A stretch of 6,391 nt of DNA from an uncultured Clostridium sp. Its GTDB lineage: Bacteria > Bacillota > Clostridia > Christensenellales > CAG-138. This document shows, piece after piece, positions 1 to 4,223 of this stretch. Location of the stretch: NCBI GenBank assembly GCA_900542285.1, contig UQNF01000064.1, positions 1 to 6,391 on the forward strand. Direction: 5' to 3'. The notes beneath the pieces were generated by a model that saw nothing but the letters and a program-made list of their open reading frames with translations, did not search any database and was not told the origin of the DNA. A program made the position numbers and the translations under genes. Positions within the stretch are counted from its first letter, which is position 1, and each line of letters starts with the position of its first letter.

Positions 1-91
1 AGGAGAACCTTCTCTTGCTTCTTATTTGTTACCCATGTATTGTACCTCAACATTAGTGTCTCTTGATCGTGTCAAGTTCTTCTGGGAGAAA
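1..91. other. Left-edge non-coding stretch
   Basis: No gene is supported here. On the minus strand a short frame opens at an ATG at 51-53 and runs off the left edge without a stop, but it has no clear ribosome binding site and too few codons to judge. A small inverted repeat (CTTGA at 62-66, TCAAG at 72-76, five-base loop) lies just past the stop of the minus-strand small gene. It lacks a clear T-run and is only a weak terminator candidate. Confidence 0.4.
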
Positions 92-449
92 TCAAGCGCA
101 GGGATCGAGTGGCCGTAGTTTGGCGCAAGCTTTGAGCAGGACAGCAGTGCCGGTGAGCTTGCCGTAGGTCAGGCCGGCATGCTCGTTCTCGAAGACGCTC
201 CAATCGTGATATCCGCCGAAAGCTTCCGCAATCTGCTTTTCGGCGTATTTGTTGTATATCTCAAGCCCATTTCCATGGGCGTTGCGTTCATTAACCGTAA
301 GCCCATCCGGCTTCCGCTCCTTCTTAGCGGAAAGATCGCCTTTTTCTATCGTCTTGAAAAATTCTTCTACCGATTCGCAAGCAGTTTGTGCAATAATGTC
401 TTTTGCAGAGATGCGCTTTGCTTTTGTAGTTTTTGTTCCTAATAAACAT
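92..449 (-). pseudogene. Small unrecognised protein gene, frameshifted near its start
   Basis: I do not recognise the family. A minus-strand frame is open from 475 down to a TGA at 92-94 and encodes a soluble-looking, Lys/Glu-rich protein with segments such as KRISAKDIIAQTACES, GLTVNERNAHGNGLEIYN and GGYHDWSVFENEHAGLTYGK. No signal peptide or membrane segment is visible. The frame has no usable start codon: it is closed by a TAA at 476-478, and the only in-frame ATG beyond that (491-493) is cut off by the same stop. The plausible start is the ATG at 447-449, which has a GAGG six bases upstream but lies one base out of frame with the body. Dropping one A from the five-A run at 430-434 joins them into an intact protein of about 118 residues beginning MFIRNKTTKAKR. 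Either the gene is decayed or the assembly carries a homopolymer error; programmed frameshifting is possible but less likely. The coding-like composition supports a genuine gene. Confidence 0.5.
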
Positions 450-454
450 GTTTT

Positions 455-459
455 ACCTC
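455..459 (-). promoter_or_regulatory. Ribosome binding site selecting the ATG at 447-449
   Basis: On the minus strand GAGGT lies five to six bases before the ATG at 447-449. This is the only well-placed Shine-Dalgarno plus ATG upstream of the small open frame. It indicates that translation once started here, although the body of the gene continues in another frame. Confidence 0.5.
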
Positions 460-554
460 GATAGACGCGTCTGGGTTATCTTTGTTTCCTCATCCGCCCC
501 GGTGAGGCGAAGAGTTCGTTCTTTCTCCCTGAATTATTTCACACTAACTTTTTT

Positions 555-577
555 GCAAATATACTTGCACTATTTGC
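555..577. repeat. 7-9-7 inverted repeat over the buk -35 box (operator candidate)
   Basis: GCAAATA at 555-561 and TATTTGC at 571-577 are perfect reverse complements separated by nine bases. The spacer contains the whole -35 hexamer (565-570) of the promoter driving buk. A dyad in this position is typical of repressor operators, so protein binding here would be expected to block RNA polymerase. I cannot name the regulator; the sequence does not match the Rex consensus I know. Confidence 0.45.
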
Positions 578-593
578 GGATATTCATTATAAT
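565..593 (+). promoter_or_regulatory. Sigma-A-type promoter for buk
   Basis: TTGCAC at 565-570 and a perfect TATAAT at 588-593 are separated by exactly 17 bases. Transcription should start near 600, leaving a leader of about 65 bases before the buk ATG. This gives buk its own promoter, so it does not need an upstream ptb promoter. The -35 box lies within an inverted repeat. Confidence 0.75.
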
Positions 594-604
594 TAGTATG
601 TAAA

Positions 605-643
605 ACAGCTTGCCGTTCGGCAGGACAGAATCAACAAAGCTGT
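605..643 (+). other. Structured 5' leader of buk with competing stems
   Basis: Two overlapping pairings are possible. A compact hairpin pairs CTTGCC (609-614) with GGCAGG (619-624) around a GTTC loop, with one G-T wobble. A longer stem pairs ACAGCTT (605-611) with AAGCTGT (637-643). They share 609-611 and so partly exclude each other, although a nested version of both is also possible. The longer stem ends four bases before the AAAGGA ribosome binding site. Control of translation is an inference only; no known riboswitch class is recognised. Confidence 0.3.
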
Positions 644-664
644 GCGAAAGGATTTGAATTCACC

Positions 665-1744
665 ATGAAGAAATATCGCGTTCTTGTGATCAACCCCGGC
701 TCCACCTCCACCAAGGTCGGAGTTTTCGACGGCGAAGACTGCATCTATGAGGGTACCGTCCGCCATTCTACCGAGGAACTCAGTAAGTATCCGAACATCA
801 TCGATCAGGCTCCGATGCGTATGGAGCTCATCAGGAATCTGCTCAAGGAAAACAATATCGACATTGCAACCGTTGATGCTTTCATCGGCAGGGGCGGTAT
901 CGTAAAGCCCATGCGCAGCGGAACCTATACCGTCAACGATAAGCTCTTGTATGACCTTGAGCATCTTCCCTCCGCTCTCAGCCACGCTTCCTGCCTTGGC
1001 GGCGTTTTCGCTCGTCAGTTCGGAGAGGAGTATGGCAAGCCCTATTTCATCGCTGACCCCGTTGTCGTCGATGAGCGTGAGCAGATAGCAAAGGTCACTG
1101 GCCTTCCTGGGGTCGAGAGGAACGGAGTATTCCATTGCCTCAACCAGAAGGCGGTCGCAAGGCGCTACTGCAAGGAACACGGCATTCGCTATGAGGACGC
1201 GAACATAATCGTTGCCCATCTTGGCGGCGGCAACACCATCGGCGCACATCATCATGGCGTTGTAGTCGATGTTAACGACGGTATCAACGGCGAGGGCCCG
1301 TTCAGCCCCGAGCGCCTGGGCGGTCTGCAGGTCAAGACAGTGCTGGATCTGCTCGAAAGCGGCAAATACACCATTGCCGAGATGCGCACCCTCTGCTCCA
1401 AGTCCGGCGGCTTTGTCGCTCACTTCGGCACCAACAATGCGCTTGAGATCGAAAAGCGTGCAATGGCAGGCGATGAGCAGGCAAGCCTCATGTTCTATGC
1501 CCTTGGCTACAATGTTGCAAAGACCATCGGCGAAATGGCAGTCGTGCTCAAGGGAAAAGTCGATGCCATCATCATCACCGGAGGACAGGGATACAGCAAA
1601 CCGCTCTGCAAGTACATCGAAGAGATGGTCGGCTTCATCGCTCCCGTGGTCGTCTATCCCGGCGAGGGCGAGCTGGAAGCACTTGCCGCAAGCGCAATTC
1701 GCGTGCTTGAAGGCGAGGAGGAGGCCAAGGAGTACCTCGGCTGA
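665..1744 (+). CDS. buk: Butyrate kinase
   Basis: Converts butyryl phosphate plus ADP to butyrate plus ATP, the last, energy-yielding step of the phosphotransbutyrylase route of butyrate fermentation; it acts in the cytoplasm. The 359 residues match the usual length of about 355-360. Acetate/butyrate kinase (ASKHA fold) landmarks are present: the phosphate-binding NPGSTSTK at residues 10-17, HLGGGNT at 185-191, the family signature NGEGPFSPERLGG at 208-220, and the nucleotide-binding TGGQGYSK at 305-312. The last is usually closer to GGIAYSK, so QG is a mild variant. The ATG at 665 is preceded by AAAGGA at 647-652, a rather long spacing of 12 bases. No ptb gene lies within the 660 bases upstream or directly downstream, so buk appears to be a single-gene unit with its own promoter and terminator. 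A related branched-chain acyl kinase cannot be excluded. Confidence 0.95.
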   Translation: MKKYRVLVINPGSTSTKVGVFDGEDCIYEGTVRHSTEELSKYPNIIDQAPMRMELIRNLLKENNIDIATVDAFIGRGGIVKPMRSGTYTVNDKLLYDLEHLPSALSHASCLGGVFARQFGEEYGKPYFIADPVVVDEREQIAKVTGLPGVERNGVFHCLNQKAVARRYCKEHGIRYEDANIIVAHLGGGNTIGAHHHGVVVDVNDGINGEGPFSPERLGGLQVKTVLDLLESGKYTIAEMRTLCSKSGGFVAHFGTNNALEIEKRAMAGDEQASLMFYALGYNVAKTIGEMAVVLKGKVDAIIITGGQGYSKPLCKYIEEMVGFIAPVVVYPGEGELEALAASAIRVLEGEEEAKEYLG

Positions 1745-1761
1745 TTCGAATTGATATGAAT

Positions 1762-1792
1762 AAATGCCGCTGCAGCTCGCAGCGGCATTTTT
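1762..1792. terminator. Bidirectional intrinsic terminator between buk and the CDF gene
   Basis: A perfect 12-bp stem (1762-1773 with 1779-1790) encloses a five-base AGCTC loop. Its GC-rich core is flanked by TTTTT (1788-1792) on the plus strand and by ATTTATT on the minus strand. It lies 18 bases after the buk stop and about 21 bases past the stop of the converging CDF gene, so it can end transcription from both sides. Confidence 0.9.
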
Positions 1793-1813
1793 GCATTATT
1801 CTAATTAGCTTTT

Positions 1814-2989
1814 CTATGCCAAGGGCCTGTCAAAATGAACCACGGCATAGTATATTCCATCGTTCATGCTTTCGACGGCGCTGTCGATCCCGCTTTTTAT
1901 CTCATCGAAAGAGAGCTTGGAATCAAAAGGAACGACGACATCGAATATGAGATTGGTGTGCGTCGGCCCGGGTACGACCCTGAAATCATGCAGCGTGAGC
2001 TCATCTGAGATCGAAGTCACGATTTCGGTAATACGCTTTTTGAGGCCCGTGGTAAGCTCGTCATCGCTTGCGACAGGGTCAAGGTGGATAGTCGCTTCAC
2101 AACCGAGTTCGCCGGCAAGCCTGCGTTCGGCATTGTCGATGACATCGTGCATTGCGAACACATCAAAGTCTGCGGTCACGGGTACTTCGGCATGAACGGA
2201 AATCATGAGCCTGCCGGGACCGTAATCGTGCACGATAAGGTCGTGGATACCGCTTATTTCGGGGTAGGAGAGCACCAGAGCCTCTATCTTCTTTATCAGT
2301 TCCGGGTCCGGAGTTTCGCCCAGCAGCGGAGTAATGGTATCCTTTACCGACATGACGCCCGAATAGATGACGAACAGTGCCACGGCAAGACCGCAATAAC
2401 CGTCGATGTTAAGCTTGAAGAAATGCGAAACGATGCTTGCAGCGAGTACTACGCTTGTGGCGATGCAGTCGGAAAGCGAGTCCTGCGCTGTCGCATGGAG
2501 CGCTGAGGAGTTAATTTTTTTGCCCGTTGCCCTGTTATACATGAACATATAGAGCTTCACAAGGATACCGGCTATGAGTATTGCGGCAGTAAGCCAGGAA
2601 AACTCGATCGCCTCCGGGTGCAGTATCTTGGTGAACGAGCTTTTCAGCAGCTCCACACCCATAAGAATGATTGCCGCAGAAACCAGCAGACCCGTTATGT
2701 ACTCTATCCGTCCATGCCCGAACGGATGCTTGGTATCGGGCTTTTGTCTGGACAAGTGGAATCCCAGCATTGTCATTATGGAGCTTGCCGCGTCGGCAAG
2801 GTTGTTAAATGAATCCGCGGTGATAGCGACGGATCTTGCGATAGTGCCGGCGATGTATTTTCCTGCAAACAGCAGTACGTTCAGAAAGATACCGAAACCT
2901 CCGCAAAGCACACCGTATGCGCTGCGGACAGCCGGCGACTCGTAATTTTCGCGGTCCTTAATAAAAATTTTTGAAAGCAGTTTTATCAT
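1814..2989 (-). CDS. Cation diffusion facilitator, predicted manganese exporter
   Basis: Proton-coupled efflux of a divalent metal across the cytoplasmic membrane. Six hydrophobic segments lie at about residues 26-48, 52-78, 95-115, 130-151, 170-190 and 195-213. The family loop HPFGHGRIEY is at 88-97. Aligned by eye with E. coli YiiP, the transport site is N62xxxD66 in segment 2 and D170xxxD174 in segment 5, not the zinc-type set with His in segment 5. An Asn-Asp-Asp-Asp site is the pattern I recall for the streptococcal manganese exporter MntE. A cytoplasmic ferredoxin-like domain follows (about 225-306), with H249, H266, H302 and D304 at metal-site positions. The last 80 residues look like a second copy (LHDFRVV at 333-339, VVHFDRP at 383-389), making the protein longer than the roughly 300 residues of classic members. 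The start is nine bases after the murG stop with only a weak ribosome binding site, suggesting coupled translation. Metal specificity is inferred; the family is certain. Confidence 0.93.
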   Translation of the reverse strand: MIKLLSKIFIKDRENYESPAVRSAYGVLCGGFGIFLNVLLFAGKYIAGTIARSVAITADSFNNLADAASSIMTMLGFHLSRQKPDTKHPFGHGRIEYITGLLVSAAIILMGVELLKSSFTKILHPEAIEFSWLTAAILIAGILVKLYMFMYNRATGKKINSSALHATAQDSLSDCIATSVVLAASIVSHFFKLNIDGYCGLAVALFVIYSGVMSVKDTITPLLGETPDPELIKKIEALVLSYPEISGIHDLIVHDYGPGRLMISVHAEVPVTADFDVFAMHDVIDNAERRLAGELGCEATIHLDPVASDDELTTGLKKRITEIVTSISDELTLHDFRVVPGPTHTNLIFDVVVPFDSKLSFDEIKSGIDSAVESMNDGIYYAVVHFDRPLA

Positions 2990-2998
2990 CTTTTTGTA

Positions 2999-4060
2999 TC
3001 ATCCAATCATTTCGTCTATGCAGGCAAGAACCTCATCCGTTCCGTCAAGCGTACTGTCCTGCATCATGCGTTCTATAAAACCGTTCCGATTCCGAAATAG
3101 CTTATCAATATCGCCGACAAGCCTTTCGGGAGTGATGTCCTCCTGGAACAACACCATTGAATAACCCTTCTTTTCCGCATATGCGGCATTGAGCAGCTGA
3201 TCACCCCGGCTTGCCTCCTTGGGCAGCGGAACGAGAAGCGCAGGCTTGTTGAGCGAGAGGAACTCGAACAGCGCATTTGCGCCTGCGCGGCTTATGACCA
3301 GCGTGGTTGCCGCAAGGATGTCCGGAAGCTCTTTGCCGATGTACTCATACTGGCGGTATGCGGAGCAGCGGATGCTGTCGTCGACCTTTCCCCTGCCGCA
3401 AAGATGAACTATATCAAATTCTTCGGCAAGGGTATCCAGGGAAGCGCGTACTGCATCATTGAGCGCGGCAGCCCCGAGGCTTCCGCCCATGACGAGGATT
3501 ATGGGCTTTGCACCGCTGAAGCCGAGGAACTTCAGCCCCTCAATGCGATTGCCGCTGAACAGCTCACGCCTTATCGGAGTGCCGGTGTGTATGCCCTTGC
3601 TCCCGGTGTATTTGAGCGTATCCTCAAACGTTACAAGGATCTTGTCGGCATATCTTGCGGCGATCTTGTTCGCAAGCCCCGGAGTGAAGTCCGATTCATG
3701 GCAGAGTATCGGGCATTTGCCCTTGGCCGCCATGACGACGGGCACGCTTACAAATCCTCCCTTGGAAAAGACCAGATCCGGCTTGATCTGCCTGATTATT
3801 TCCTTTGCCTGTGAGATGCCCTTGATGACCTTAAAAGAGTCGGTCAGGTTCTTCAGCGAAAAGTAACGCCTAAGCTTTCCGGCCTCAATGCTGTGAAAAT
3901 GCACATCCTGCTGTTCGGCGATAAGCTTATGCTCTATGCCGTCATCAAGGCCTATGTAGTGCAGCTCATACCCACGCTCACGAAGGCCGGGGAACAGTGC
4001 GATATTCGGTGTGACATGTCCGGCGGAGCCGCCTCCGGTCAAAAGAACAACTTTACTCAT
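2999..4060 (-). CDS. murG: MurG-type lipid I N-acetylglucosaminyltransferase
   Basis: Transfers GlcNAc from UDP-GlcNAc to lipid I, making lipid II for peptidoglycan at the inner face of the cytoplasmic membrane. The 353 residues match the family length and both GT-B Rossmann halves are present. N-terminal half: TGGGSAGHVTPN at 8-19, SKGGFVSVP at 99-107, HESD at 121-124. C-terminal half: GGSLGA at 192-197, SRAGANALFEFL at 257-268, RGDQLLNA at 285-292. These differ from the classical HEQN and GGSQGA/GGSRGA forms and match, from memory, the second MurG type of Bacillus cereus and many Clostridia. The ATG at 4058-4060 has GGGAG (4068-4072) seven bases upstream. The gene leads a two-gene operon with the CDF transporter and is not beside the division and cell-wall genes (ftsW, murC, murD) that usually flank murG. 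It may be a paralogue with a specialised role, so the exact acceptor is less certain than the family. Confidence 0.9.
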   Translation of the reverse strand: MSKVVLLTGGGSAGHVTPNIALFPGLRERGYELHYIGLDDGIEHKLIAEQQDVHFHSIEAGKLRRYFSLKNLTDSFKVIKGISQAKEIIRQIKPDLVFSKGGFVSVPVVMAAKGKCPILCHESDFTPGLANKIAARYADKILVTFEDTLKYTGSKGIHTGTPIRRELFSGNRIEGLKFLGFSGAKPIILVMGGSLGAAALNDAVRASLDTLAEEFDIVHLCGRGKVDDSIRCSAYRQYEYIGKELPDILAATTLVISRAGANALFEFLSLNKPALLVPLPKEASRGDQLLNAAYAEKKGYSMVLFQEDITPERLVGDIDKLFRNRNGFIERMMQDSTLDGTDEVLACIDEMIG

Positions 4061-4074
4061 ATGAACACTCCCAA

Positions 4075-4119
4075 GGATCAGAACCCTAAAGTATTTTTAG
4101 ATCCTATGCCGAATCGGCA
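4075..4119 (-). other. Structured 5' leader of the murG operon
   Basis: Two inverted repeats occupy the leader between the predicted start site (about 4130) and the murG ribosome binding site. The first is a tight palindrome at 4107-4119 (TGCCGA and TCGGCA around one base). The second is an outer GGATC/GATCC pair (4075-4079 with 4100-4104), with an alternative inner pair CTAAA/TTTAG (4086-4090 with 4096-4100). The outer pair ends three bases before GGGAG. It could modulate expression, but I recognise no riboswitch or RNA-thermometer class. Confidence 0.35.
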
Positions 4120-4136
4120 GATTTATTTACTCAATC

Positions 4137-4164
4137 ATTATAGCAGAATAAACCGAAAAAGCAA
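4137..4164 (-). promoter_or_regulatory. Extended -10 promoter for murG and the CDF gene
   Basis: On the minus strand TTGCTT (4159-4164) is followed after 16 bases by a perfect TATAAT (4137-4142), with the extended -10 element TG one base upstream (TGC at 4143-4145). Transcription should begin near 4130, about 70 bases before the murG ATG. The -35 box overlaps the T-run and the last two stem bases of the terminator of the gene upstream. Confidence 0.7.
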
Positions 4165-4189
4165 GCACCCGATGCACTATCGGGTGCTT
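4156..4189 (-). terminator. Intrinsic terminator of the dockerin protein gene
   Basis: A perfect 11-bp stem (AAGCACCCGAT at 4163-4173 with ATCGGGTGCTT at 4179-4189) has a five-base loop and, on the minus strand, is followed by GC and then TTTTT (4156-4160). It lies 35 bases after the stop of the secreted dockerin protein and separates it from the murG operon. Confidence 0.85.
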
Positions 4190-4223
4190 ATATTGGCTTT
4201 TAGCTTTGGCTTTATAATCCGGA

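Noticed and set aside
179..442. Plus-strand frame of 87 codons near the left edge
   Set aside because: It mirrors the minus-strand small frame codon for codon, is improbably hydrophobic and Cys/Phe-rich, and has no ribosome binding site, whereas the minus-strand reading has normal protein composition.
491..509. Terminator candidate around CCTCA/TGAGG and CGCC/GGCG in the intergenic region
   Set aside because: The stems are only four to five base pairs, overlap one another and lack a T-run on either strand.
593..1423. Long minus-strand frame of 276 codons opposite buk
   Set aside because: It is antisense to a clear butyrate kinase, has no recognisable motif or ribosome binding site, and its length follows from the codon bias of buk.
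1269..1754. Plus-strand frame of 161 codons within buk
   Set aside because: It is out of frame inside buk, Ser/Arg/Ala-rich as expected for a shifted reading, with no start signal.
4061..4130. Manganese (yybP-ykoY) or other metal riboswitch before murG and the CDF gene
   Set aside because: The leader is short and lacks the conserved loop sequences of that class; only simple hairpins are visible.
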